Assembly: GCA_003942085.1 (NCBI GenBank)
Contig: DQIQ01000010.1
Span: forward strand, 1-47,616
Length of the DNA: 47,616 bases
Direction: 5' to 3'
Origin: Thermoplasmata archaeon
GTDB taxonomy: Archaea; Thermoplasmatota; E2; DHVEG-1
Under the pieces are notes generated by a model that did not search any database, had not been told where the DNA came from, and saw only the letters and a program-made list of their open reading frames with translations. Positions 36,089 through 44,149 of this stretch are shown here, one piece after another. The translations under genes and the position numbers were made by a program. How positions within the stretch are numbered: the stretch's first letter is position 1; each line of letters starts with the position of its first letter.

Positions 36089-36814
36089 TTAAGGAGACTG
36101 TATCGGTAACCAGAAGGTAATGATGGTCAACCCTGCGACAGTCACATTCGAATAGACAGCGGTTGAAGTTTTTTGCCCAAACCAGTACCCAAAGAAACCG
36201 AACATAACCCCAACATAATCCCCAGCCGGAACAGAATTTGTGATTAATCCATTTGTCTGGATTCCACTCACTGCATGTCCCTTATGGAAGCTGATGATGT
36301 CAAAACCAATGTAGTTTACGAAGGAATTTAATCCTAATACAATGGTTGTGCCACTGTCCAATGTGTACGTTATTGCGCTTACAACACTGAAAAGTGAATT
36401 ATTGATGAGCGGTGCACTGTGTATCCGTTCTTGTAAGGATCTTATTTTTTCAGTTTTTGTTCGCTCGTTGAATTTATTGAGAAGAGTATCGCTGTTTACA
36501 TCCGTTGACACAAGATGATGCTTTTGAAACACGACGATCTGAGCAGCAAATGTCTCTTTCATTGACCCACCAGCAGCTGATACAGCTTGGAGCTCATTGC
36601 CGATTGAAATCCATTCGGCCTTAGGCATAGTGATTACTTTTTTTACAGAACTTACACCGGTACAGTCCATAAAATCAACGGTCACGGTCTCAAGATTTTT
36701 ACTTGATGATGTGATAAGGTGCCTTGCCTGATTCATGCTTCCTAGCGCTGGTGTAATCATTAGACTTGCTACCAGAAGCACCGCTAAACATACAATTCCG
36801 CCTCGTATTCTCAT
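36089..36814 (-). CDS. secreted protein of unknown function
   Basis: The 241-residue protein starts with a signal peptide (IVCLAVLLVASLMITPALG). The mature part has DFMDCTGVSSVKKVITM, a helical central portion and a beta-rich, glycine-rich C-terminal end (GLNSFVNYIGFDIISFHKGHAV, VMFGFFGYWFGQKTS). No recognised domain. It is the last ordinary gene before the AT-rich island, convergent with the DUF2156 gene. Confidence 0.6.
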   Translation of the reverse strand: MRIRGGIVCLAVLLVASLMITPALGSMNQARHLITSSSKNLETVTVDFMDCTGVSSVKKVITMPKAEWISIGNELQAVSAAGGSMKETFAAQIVVFQKHHLVSTDVNSDTLLNKFNERTKTEKIRSLQERIHSAPLINNSLFSVVSAITYTLDSGTTIVLGLNSFVNYIGFDIISFHKGHAVSGIQTNGLITNSVPAGDYVGVMFGFFGYWFGQKTSTAVYSNVTVAGLTIITFWLPIQSP

Positions 36815-37211
36815 AATAATCGTAATTTATATTGAGGGTCTTGTATTTAGATATTTCGTTAAAAAAGAACAAGATTTTATCTTGTTTCTGATGGTCAAAA
36901 AATTTTTATTTTCGTAGAAGTATTGTTTACGTGTTCATTGTATGACTTTTTTTGTTGTGTTTTCTTTTAAAAATTTATAGGAGTTTTTGAATAATTAAAA
37001 AATAGTTAAATTAATGTTTAAGCATTATTTTATAATGCATGTATCTATTATTAGTTTATTTGTTAATGTTTAAGGTTAACTAGTATTTTTCGTGTTAACA
37101 TTTATCAATATTTTTGTTATCCAATGACATGTAAATCGCTTGATAATTATTAGCAGAAATTATCTTAATACTGATTGAGACAATCTAGCATGGAAAATAT
37201 AAAAAATAGAA
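36815..37211. other. AT-rich gene-free edge of the accessory island
   Basis: This stretch is conspicuously richer in A and T than its neighbours. It contains a direct repeat TTAATGTTTAAG at 37011-37022 and 37063-37074. AGGTTAACTAGT at 37073-37084 is the inverted match of ACTAGTTAACCT at 38802-38813 on the far side of the recombinase. No coding frame is convincing. Confidence 0.4.
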
Positions 37212-37580
37212 TTAAAAAAATTTATTTTTGTATATTTTTATAATATCCAATACTAGTTTGACGTAGAGTTCCATACGGGTGTCTACCATATAATATAAAG
37301 CAGCTTCTTTAAAGGAAGCAAACCGAAGAAAATACTCATGATAGATAAGGAGGAGATCTTCCTTTCGTTTAATATTTGGTGCGATACGATGGCAATTACT
37401 GCATAATAAAGAACTCTTTTTCTATACACAGGGTGCCACCATATACTCTAGGGATAATATGGTGAAATTCTCCTCTGAAATCTTCATTAAATCTATATTG
37501 CAGCGTTCACACCGGTTGTTGGCTCGTTTGATTACTAATTGTTTGACCTTTAGTGGAAAATCCTTTTTCTTGCTTTTCAT
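37212..37580 (-). pseudogene. HNH endonuclease gene broken by compensating frameshifts
   Basis: From an ATG at 37580 (ribosome site GGGAGG at about 37593-37599) the frame reads MKSKKKDFPLKVKQLVIKRA then NNRCERCNIDL, then hits TAG at 37422-37424. A one-base shifted middle frame reads EFHHIIPRVYGG, and the original frame resumes with SLLCSNCHRIAPNIKRKEDL and runs to TAA at 37212-37214. Together RCERC, HHIIPR and CSNCH make a complete HNH zinc/metal site of about 122 residues. The gene overlaps the recombinase 3' end in another frame. Either two compensating indels inactivated it or the sequence has indel errors. Confidence 0.7.
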
Positions 37581-38304
37581 CTTTCCTGTTAACCTCCCTT
37601 ATTAAAATATTTCGAACAGTACTGGCATACCAACTGCATTTATTTCCTTCGCGTTTTAATCGGGTTTGTATTCTATTTTCATTCAAATAATTCGCAATTT
37701 CACTATAACTTTTTTCCTCTGCTTTTAATTGTTTCATAAGGGTTAAGATATTTTGTTCTTCAGCATTTTCAATAAGTCTGGTATTCTTCTTTCTGTTTCC
37801 AACAATGTCAGACAGGATTGTATATCCATACGGCGCCTGTCCAAACCATTCGTTTTTCATTTTCTGTTTTACACCTACACGGATTTTTGAAGCGAGCTGA
37901 CCTCTAAAAAATTCACTAAATGCAGCAAAGTTCGTAAGAATGAATCTTCCCTGTTCACTGTAGATATCAATATGTCTTAGATTGTAAATATGTAATTTGA
38001 TTCCGAAGGTAAGGAGGTCATCCATGACATTGAGCAGATCTTTCGTTGACCGAGAGAAACGGTCGTTATCGAACATACAGATACCATTGAACAACCCATT
38101 CTTTGCATCGGTTAGCATTTCTTGAAAACGAACCCGCTCTGTGTTTTTTCCACTTTCTTCATCTTGATAGGTTTTTACCCAACGCCACCCAGTTTCTTTT
38201 AACCAGTTGTCCAGGGTCGATTTTTGACCGTCTGGACTGTATCCTTTTGCCTGTTCCTCCCGGCTAACCCTTACATAATAGGCTACTTTATAGTCATTTG
38301 ACAT
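37507..38304 (-). CDS. serine recombinase (resolvase/integrase family)
   Basis: A 265-residue site-specific recombinase. Residues about 6-140 are the resolvase domain: YYVRVSREEQAKGYSPDGQ with the catalytic serine near 14, then FDNDRFSRSTKDLLNVMDDL with the conserved arginines. Residues 155-230 (WFGQAPYGYTI, SYSEIANYLNENRIQTR, WYASTVRNILI) are the recombinase domain that binds DNA. Large serine integrases are usually 450-600 residues, so this one is short; its last 25 residues overlap an HNH gene in another frame. It drives the AT-rich island or is a relic of it. Confidence 0.85.
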   Translation of the reverse strand: MSNDYKVAYYVRVSREEQAKGYSPDGQKSTLDNWLKETGWRWVKTYQDEESGKNTERVRFQEMLTDAKNGLFNGICMFDNDRFSRSTKDLLNVMDDLLTFGIKLHIYNLRHIDIYSEQGRFILTNFAAFSEFFRGQLASKIRVGVKQKMKNEWFGQAPYGYTILSDIVGNRKKNTRLIENAEEQNILTLMKQLKAEEKSYSEIANYLNENRIQTRLKREGNKCSWYASTVRNILIREVNRKDEKQEKGFSTKGQTISNQTSQQPV

Positions 38305-38335
38305 ATGGCACTTCTCTGATATTTGACTACAGTCA
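38293..38335. promoter_or_regulatory. paired GTCA/TGAC palindromes at the recombinase start
   Basis: GTCATTTGAC (38293-38302, overlapping the first codons) and TGACTACAGTCA (38324-38335) are two dyads 21 bp apart immediately upstream. They could be recombinase or repressor binding sites. Confidence 0.35.
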
Positions 38336-38849
38336 GGAATCTAACTTATGTCAGTTATAAGATTTCTCTATTTAAATTTTTGTAAAATATCGTCTTTTTT
38401 CTTATGCATGCTATACTTTGTCTAACATTTTATACATAAGTTTATCACTAGACTTGTTAAGAGTGCACAATCGTATATCAGAACACCTCTTTATGAACAT
38501 TATCCAAGAAAATCATCGGTGTGCCTGACATTACTACTGTTTTATTACAATTTACCAGGCTTTGAATACAAAATAAATGGTCTTTGATGGATTTTCCATG
38601 CGATGAAGTGTTTGGTACTTTTTTATTTGTTGATTTTTTTTTTTTGAGCATGTTAATCTATAACACATACATTAACTATGCTAGACTTTCTCTATCGTAA
38701 CTATAAACGATTTTAAGTATGCTAAATATTATCTAGCAATTTTCTCGTCATTTTTCGTGTGTCGTGATAGCACGAATAATTAATGTTAATTAAAAGACTT
38801 AACTAGTTAACCTAATATATTTACAATATTTACTAAATAACTATTTCTA
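38305..38849. other. AT-rich gene-free part of the accessory island
   Basis: The 545 bp upstream of the recombinase are AT-rich with long T tracts (near 38634-38647) and no open frame of note on either strand. The palindrome TTAACTAGTTAA near 38799-38810 is part of a 12-bp inverted match to 37073-37084. Remnants of an element or its att sites may lie here. Confidence 0.4.
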
Positions 38850-39134
38850 TTAAAACTCACCAGTTTCTTGCGGTTCGTCATGCTCGTTTGCAAAATCCTT
38901 CAGATCATACTCATCAGTAATCTTCTTTGTATCACCGATCTTTTTAATGAGTCGGCCACAGACCAAGCATTTTCCGGTCAGCTCGTCAAAGGCACGCCAT
39001 TCCATGCACGTAGGACAAAACTCGTCGACACCGACCGCAATTTTCTGCACCTTTGCACATGTAGCTTCCTTGTCGGCTTTTTTCTTAGGTGCCTTAGGCT
39101 TTTGCGTGAGAGGTTTTTTTCTTTTGCTCTTCAT
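38850..39134 (-). CDS. lysine-rich zinc-ribbon protein
   Basis: About 94 residues from the ATG at 39134 (a TTG at 39146 is possible). A basic lysine/proline-rich N-terminus (residues 1-25) leads to a zinc ribbon: EFCPTCMEW, then GKCLVCGRLI about 18 residues later. An acidic tail closes the protein. The basic arm plus ribbon suggests nucleic-acid binding. No family name is recognised. Confidence 0.65.
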   Translation of the reverse strand: MKSKRKKPLTQKPKAPKKKADKEATCAKVQKIAVGVDEFCPTCMEWRAFDELTGKCLVCGRLIKKIGDTKKITDEYDLKDFANEHDEPQETGEF

Positions 39135-39302
39135 GCTATCTCGCAATAAGATTATAAGAAGAGTATCAAAAAAGATTTATATTGACTTTTCTACGAAACC
39201 TCGCCCCCATAACCATATCTACTGGAAAGGAAAAAAAATAAGATTTATAGACAGGTAAGCGATACTAGTGTTTGGGACCAGCCAAACTAGGAGTAAGAAG
39301 AC

Positions 39303-39884
39303 ATGGATGCGCTTTCATTCTATAACTCAGATCTCTTCAAATGGGCCATTCTGCCCATACTGATTTTCGCTGCACGGCTCATGGATGTAAGCCTTGGGAC
39401 ATTACGTATCATATTTGTGTCTCATGGACTCAAATATGTAGCACCGGTGGTAGGGTTCGTGGAGATCAACATCTGGTTGCTTGCTATTGGACAGATCATG
39501 CAGAACCTGAACAATCTCGCCTGCTCGCTTGCCTATGCCGCTGGGTTTTCGATGGGCGCTTTTTGTGGTATGTTGATAGAGGAGAAACTGTCCATTGGCA
39601 TGGTCATGGTTCGAGTGATCTGCAAACATGATGCATCCGAGCTCATCAAATCACTCAAAGATGCAGACTATGGAGTTACTACCCATGATGCTGAAGGGGT
39701 AAAAGGTCCGGTGAAGATCATCTTTGCCGTGATACGTCGAGAGGACCTGCATGATATTTTAGATCGAATCCATAGGATTCATCCGCATGCCTTTTATTCG
39801 GTTGAGGATGTTCGGTCGGTGGGAGAAGCGATGTTTCCTTATCATCAGCATCGGTTATTGCAATGGCATCGAAAAGGTAAATAA
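39303..39884 (+). CDS. UPF0316/DUF2179-type membrane protein
   Basis: The 193-residue protein has three N-terminal membrane helices (about residues 14-36, 44-66 and 75-95) including RLMDVSLGTLRIIFVSHG and GFVEINIWLLAIGQI, the UPF0316 signature. A soluble DUF2179-like domain (VMVRVICKHDASELIKSLKD, then IIFAVIRREDLHDILDRI) follows, as in YebE/YitT-type proteins. Function is unknown, possibly nucleotide or ion sensing at the membrane. Confidence 0.85.
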   Translation: MDALSFYNSDLFKWAILPILIFAARLMDVSLGTLRIIFVSHGLKYVAPVVGFVEINIWLLAIGQIMQNLNNLACSLAYAAGFSMGAFCGMLIEEKLSIGMVMVRVICKHDASELIKSLKDADYGVTTHDAEGVKGPVKIIFAVIRREDLHDILDRIHRIHPHAFYSVEDVRSVGEAMFPYHQHRLLQWHRKGK

Positions 39885-39911
39885 AAGGAAGAATAATAGA
39901 CCCGGGATTGT

Positions 39912-40640
39912 TTATTCTTTTTCCTCAGCGGCATGTTTTTCCGCTAGTTTCTTTAATATCTCTGACGATAGCTTATAATATCCTTGTTTTTCATCGATGA
40001 CCGCAGCTTCGATCATCTCAGTATCGAATTTCTGTTTGGTTATCTTCTTTAAGGTTTGTAGCCCGAGTTCGAGTGCCTGATTTAAAGTGATATTTGCAGT
40101 GTAACTTTTTGTAAACTGGGTCATTGCGTCGTTACTTTTTTTTCCTTCGCAGACAGCTTTATACCCAAGATAGGCTCCAGATGGGTCTGTGGAAAACAAA
40201 TGCTTCCCTGAATCATCGATGCCGCCGACAAGTAAAACCACGCCGAACGGCCGTACGCCATCGAACCTGGTGTACATATGCTCGTATTCGCAGAGGATGT
40301 TCACCAGCTCTTTGACGGAGATAGGTTCATCGTAGCGAACCTTGTTCCATTGTGCCTCTTCCCGTGCAATCTCAACAAGATGTCGCCCGTCCGCAACCAG
40401 ACCGGTTGCTGCGCAGGCGATATGATCGTCAATTTGATAGATCTTCTCAAGTGAACGAAGGTTGACAAGCCTGCTGGTCTCTGGTTTGTGCGCTAGGAGA
40501 AGGACGCCATCTTTCCATTTGAATCCCATGGTCGTGGTACCTTTTTTTACTGCTTCTCTTGCGTATTCAACCTGATATAATCTACCATCAGGAGAAAAAA
40601 TCGTACTTGCTTCATCGTACTGTTGTCCTGACTGTTCCAT
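39912..40640 (-). CDS. psmA: 20S proteasome alpha subunit
   Basis: The 242-residue outer-ring subunit begins with the alpha-type N-terminal gate helix region: YDEASTIFSPDGRLYQVEYAREAVKKG. GVVLLVGGIDDSGKHLFSTDPSG is the core strand pair. The tail EKHAAEEKE is acidic. Family members assemble into rings that gate entry to the beta-subunit proteolytic chamber. It is downstream of SRP19 and S8e on the same strand with small gaps. Confidence 0.96.
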   Translation of the reverse strand: MEQSGQQYDEASTIFSPDGRLYQVEYAREAVKKGTTTMGFKWKDGVLLLAHKPETSRLVNLRSLEKIYQIDDHIACAATGLVADGRHLVEIAREEAQWNKVRYDEPISVKELVNILCEYEHMYTRFDGVRPFGVVLLVGGIDDSGKHLFSTDPSGAYLGYKAVCEGKKSNDAMTQFTKSYTANITLNQALELGLQTLKKITKQKFDTEMIEAAVIDEKQGYYKLSSEILKKLAEKHAAEEKE

Positions 40641-40700
40641 AACCCAGCTCCAAGAGAGTTGAACCAGAATGCGATGTTCAGATTATATACTTTCTTGCCT

Positions 40701-40976
40701 TTAAAGTCGGTTTGAGAGTTGAAGAAGAAGCTTGGTTTTTGGTCCTTTTTTTTCGATGAGGATCCGACCTTCTTTTCTCCAAGGCGCAGATGAATGAAAA
40801 GCATCTTTTTCCAGGACAGGGTGTAATCCGAGGGATTGTGCTGCTTTTGCGATTTTTTCCAATGTAGGTTTTTCCACTGCGTGTTTCTGTGGGACCTTTC
40901 GTCCTCTCAAACGGGAAACATCACGGTCAAAATAAACAGGGTATATTACGTATTTGTTATCATCCCTTGCTACCAT
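40701..40976 (-). CDS. srp19: signal recognition particle protein SRP19
   Basis: The 91-residue RNA-binding subunit of SRP organises 7S RNA so that SRP54 can bind. I start at ATG 40976 (ribosome site GAGG 5 bases upstream) rather than the TTG at 41003 that overlaps the S8e gene. The family pattern is YVIYPVYFDRDVSRLRGRKVP, then AAQSLGLHP and HSSAPWRKEGRILIEKKG. It lies between rps8e and psmA. Confidence 0.94.
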   Translation of the reverse strand: MVARDDNKYVIYPVYFDRDVSRLRGRKVPQKHAVEKPTLEKIAKAAQSLGLHPVLEKDAFHSSAPWRKEGRILIEKKGPKTKLLLQLSNRL

Positions 40977-40992
40977 CAAAACCTCTATGATT

Positions 40993-41376
40993 TTACTTTG
41001 CAAGTAGCACAGCGTTGATCACGCCGCTTTGCCCTGGTCTAGAGGTTATTCTTGCTTTGCCGATTTTTGTGTTGATGATTGCTCCTTTGTTCATGATGTT
41101 ACGTCGGACATAATGGACATTTGCTGAGTTTTCGACGACGGTGACAATTTCTGTTTTTGTGGTTTTATTGGTTTTGGGGTCGACAACAAATGCGGTGTCT
41201 GCAGTGAGAACCCGAGATTTTTTATTGTTTCCTCTTGTTCTGATCGGTTTTCTTTTCATTGCTCCAATGGTGGTGAGGTGTAGTTCTCGTCCTATCTCGA
41301 ACCGTCTCTTGTTCCGTGCATATCGTATGCGTCGTCCGGTTTTGCTCCTTTTTGAGTTTCCTTGCCATACTGCCAT
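40993..41376 (-). CDS. rps8e: 30S ribosomal protein S8e
   Basis: The 127-residue ribosomal protein is recognised by the N-terminal MAVWQGNSKRSKTGRRIRYA and by the C-terminal IINTKIGKARITSRPGQSG that defines the S8e family. Length fits archaeal S8e. It is upstream of srp19, an arrangement seen in other euryarchaea. Confidence 0.96.
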   Translation of the reverse strand: MAVWQGNSKRSKTGRRIRYARNKRRFEIGRELHLTTIGAMKRKPIRTRGNNKKSRVLTADTAFVVDPKTNKTTKTEIVTVVENSANVHYVRRNIMNKGAIINTKIGKARITSRPGQSGVINAVLLAK

Positions 41377-41592
41377 GAGAATTCCGAATGGAGAAGGAAT
41401 ATTTAAAGGATATGGAAGATGATTTGAGGGCTAGTAAGAGGATTACGGTCTTTGTTTGGAAATCATTAGGGCTGCCTTTACACCGTTTAAAGGCTGTAGA
41501 TAAAAAAAAATTATTTCTTGGCCGATCATTGAAAAAAATCATTGATCCTTTATAAATCAATTAAATAAAGAGAAAAGAGGTAGGTATTTTAC

Positions 41593-43584
41593 CTACTTTG
41601 TATTTGCATTCCAGCCTGAACTTTGATATATCAAACCAAGTAAGATGATTGGTATGATAAGGATTGGATGCAATCTCCATTTAAATACGAGGATTTCGGC
41701 GCTTGCATTGTTCCCTGCGTTATCGTAGGCTGTCACGGTCAATGTATGTTTTCCAGAAATAATTTCTTTCCAGTCATAGGAATATGGCTCTGAGGCATCA
41801 TTTCCCTTCAATACTCCATCAATGAAGAATTCTACCCGCTCTATGCCTGATTCATTGTCTGATGCGCTCGCTTCTATGGTAAACATTTGGACTATAACTG
41901 GCATTTGAAGTGTTTTTAAGGGGAACATTAACTTGTTAAAAATGTAAATACCATAGTTTATTGGTTTTGTTATTTTGATGACCGGAGGTACCGTATCATC
42001 CCCGGTAAACGTGAAATGGGCAGTGATTGTTTTATTTGCGTTCATCGTGATATTTTGAGGATTTTCGTTACCAGTGAGATCTCCACTCCATGAGCTGAAA
42101 ACCCAGTTTGCATCCGCAATTGCAGTTAGTTCAACTATAGTGTTGTATGCATAGGTAGCTTGATCAGGATCTTTTATCACTGTTCCCTGACCATCTATGA
42201 TTATCGTTAATGTGTACGGACTTTGTGTGAAATGAGCAACCACCACCTTATCACCAGTCATCGTCACCGTAACCACCGGATTAGACCCAGAAGCATCACC
42301 ACTCCAATGATCAAAACCATACCCAGGATTCACAGAAGCAGTCAACGTCACCACATCACCATAATGATACGGAGGAGACGGAACCGCACCAACAGAACCA
42401 CCAGCAACAGGATCAACAGAAATCGACAAGGTGTAAACATTCTGCGTGAAATGAGCAACCACCACCTTATCACCAGTCATCGTCACCGTAACCACCGGAT
42501 TAGACCCAGAAGCATCACCACTCCAATGATCAAAACCATACCCAGGATTCACAGAAGCAGTCAACGTCACCACATCACCATAATGATACGGAGGAGACGG
42601 AACCGCACCAACAGAACCACCAGCAACAGGATCAACACTCACCGATAACGTATAGACACAAAGGGTAAAGGTTGCTGTTATTGCTTTATTGCTTGTCATA
42701 GTGATGGTGGACGGATTAGTAGATCCGGAGAGAGCACCACCCCATTGGCTGAAAGACCAACCCGGTTGAGGATTTGCGGTAAGTTGTACAACCTGACTGT
42801 AGGTGTAGAGTGTTTGATTTGGATTTTTTATGACAGACCCCTGGCCGTTAATTGAAATCGAAAGGTTATATGTAGGTACGGTCAGCTCAATTATTGTTCG
42901 TTGAACGGTGGCACCCGCGTCTGCGATGATAGCGATGATTTCTCCGCCACCAGGAACATAGCTTCCGCCGTAAGTTATCGCATTGTTTACCATTGTCCAT
43001 CCATCAGTGTTAAGCCCCTGATTTCCAAAGTTTAGGATATACACAATAGCGTATTGTACCTGATGCCAATCAGTTCCTACTTTATGATTTAAAATATAGT
43101 TTACCTTACTCCAATTCTGATGAGCAAGATGAGGCGGCAGCGATGAATTATAACTGGAATAGAGGGTTATTTGATAAGCCGTGTTCAAATTAATCGTATG
43201 AGCGCTATCGGTGCACCAGCCTGTGTAATTTCCATTGGATACTTCGTAGCCAGAGGGAACATTGGTAAGAAATGTTCTGAAGTAACTTGTCGTTGAGGTA
43301 AATACCTTGAGTGTAACTTGATTTGGTGGAAGATGAACATTTGGAGGGATATTATCTAAGGGGAAGGGATTGTTTGGTTTTGTTATTTTAATGTCAGGTT
43401 CGGTATTTGTCGCCATATCGGCATTTTCAGTCTCTTGTACTGTTTTCTTTGTTGTATCTGGTTGTTGTGACTGAAGAGTTAACTTGTTTCCAAGTTGAGA
43501 GTTGACTGTTGGTAAAAAGACTGCACAGATAAACGATAATGCAGTCATGCAAACCATTATTTTTTTTATACTTTCTTTTCTCAT
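41593..43584 (-). CDS. large surface protein with thioester-like domain and near-identical repeats
   Basis: About 663 residues from ATG 43584 (GGAGG just upstream; a TTG at 43602 is disfavoured). A signal peptide (about 7-29) precedes a domain at about 90-215. There GWCTD (C124) and VQYAIVYIL (Q177) resemble the Cys-Gln pair of thioester adhesin (TQXA) domains. Then come about four roughly 73-residue InlB/Listeria-Bacteroides-type beta repeats (SGDASGSNPVVTVTMTGDK, AHFTQ). The middle two are identical at DNA level over about 190 bp. An Ig-like domain (ASASDNESGIERVEFFIDG) and a C-terminal hydrophobic helix (HPILIIPIILLGLIYQ) anchor it. It is likely an adhesin. Confidence 0.8.
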   Translation of the reverse strand: MRKESIKKIMVCMTALSFICAVFLPTVNSQLGNKLTLQSQQPDTTKKTVQETENADMATNTEPDIKITKPNNPFPLDNIPPNVHLPPNQVTLKVFTSTTSYFRTFLTNVPSGYEVSNGNYTGWCTDSAHTINLNTAYQITLYSSYNSSLPPHLAHQNWSKVNYILNHKVGTDWHQVQYAIVYILNFGNQGLNTDGWTMVNNAITYGGSYVPGGGEIIAIIADAGATVQRTIIELTVPTYNLSISINGQGSVIKNPNQTLYTYSQVVQLTANPQPGWSFSQWGGALSGSTNPSTITMTSNKAITATFTLCVYTLSVSVDPVAGGSVGAVPSPPYHYGDVVTLTASVNPGYGFDHWSGDASGSNPVVTVTMTGDKVVVAHFTQNVYTLSISVDPVAGGSVGAVPSPPYHYGDVVTLTASVNPGYGFDHWSGDASGSNPVVTVTMTGDKVVVAHFTQSPYTLTIIIDGQGTVIKDPDQATYAYNTIVELTAIADANWVFSSWSGDLTGNENPQNITMNANKTITAHFTFTGDDTVPPVIKITKPINYGIYIFNKLMFPLKTLQMPVIVQMFTIEASASDNESGIERVEFFIDGVLKGNDASEPYSYDWKEIISGKHTLTVTAYDNAGNNASAEILVFKWRLHPILIIPIILLGLIYQSSGWNANTK
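42227..42637 (-). repeat. tandem repeat, two copies of a 219-bp unit
   Basis: By eye, 42227-42418 and 42446-42637 are identical (about 192 bp), with a 219-bp period equal to 73 codons. They encode two InlB-type beta repeats. Perfect DNA identity means recent duplication or conversion. Confidence 0.85.
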
Positions 43585-43602
43585 CTTTTTTGCCTCCTTC
43601 AA

Positions 43603-43949
43603 TAAATATAGTTTATACTAATTAATATTCAATTCTAATATAAATATTTTGTATTTAAACATTTCGTAAAATCAGACAGGATAATTGGTTTCCATACTCT
43701 CTCTTTAAAATGAAGATTTTGATATGTTTTTCGCATAATTATATTTATATATAGGTTATAAAGAAATTCAATCAAAGATATGTCGTGATTTCTGCCCTGA
43801 TGGAAATAATAAGATTTTAGATGATGTTATATTTCCCGACGTGTCATCGAAATATTTTTCGATGCTGATACAATCAAAATCTATTTTCCCTAAAACAATT
43901 CGAACACGACAAGCTAAAATAGGGTATGCGGAATTGTGGTTATAAAAAA
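43603..43949. other. intergenic stretch before tRNA-Leu
   Basis: It holds the minus-strand promoter of the surface gene (AT tract near 43640-43660). A plus-strand frame at 43739-43945 (KICRDFCPDGNNKILDDVIF, then VSSKYFSMLIQSK) has no usable start codon. CATCGAAA/TTTCGATG is a perfect 8-bp hairpin with a TATT loop at 43845-43864. The frame may be a gene remnant, but I do not recognise it. Confidence 0.35.
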
Positions 43950-44034
43950 GCAGGGGTAGCCAAGCATGGTCAACGGCGCAAGATTCAGAGTCTTGTCCTG
44001 CAGAGGTCCGCGAGTTCAAATCTCGTCCCCTGCA
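43950..44034 (+). tRNA. tRNA-Leu (anticodon CAG)
   Basis: The 85-base cloverleaf has acceptor arm GCAGGGG with CCCCTGC, anticodon stem CAAGA with TCTTG and loop TTCAGAG (anticodon CAG). A long class II variable arm follows, then a GCGAG-TTCAAAT-CTCGT T arm, with discriminator A73. CCA is not encoded. T8 at 44035-44042 follows directly. Confidence 0.95.
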
Positions 44035-44042
44035 TTTTTTTT
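44035..44042 (+). terminator. T8 terminator after tRNA-Leu
   Basis: Eight T residues start at the base after the discriminator, as expected for archaeal termination. Confidence 0.6.
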
Positions 44043-44149
44043 ATCCATTTCATTCCTTGCTATTCGACCAATATTTGTATGACAAGATTTATATGAAAGA
44101 ACAGCGATATATACGCTAACCATAAAAAAAAATATTGGGAGATACTATT

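Noticed and set aside
42227-42637. Repeats resembling a CRISPR array at first sight
   Set aside because: There are only two 219-bp copies, in frame inside a coding gene, with no short repeat-spacer pattern. No CRISPR array or cas gene is seen anywhere in the window.
42223-42648. Plus-strand open frame of 141 arginine/histidine-rich residues with internal repeats
   Set aside because: It is the antisense shadow of the duplicated beta repeats of the surface gene; its repeat period is that of the gene, with no ribosome site.
43739-43945. Open frame upstream of tRNA-Leu encoding a protein-like sequence (KICRDFCPDGNNKILDDVIF)
   Set aside because: It has no usable start codon and I recognise no family; at most it is a gene remnant, mentioned in the intergenic entry only.
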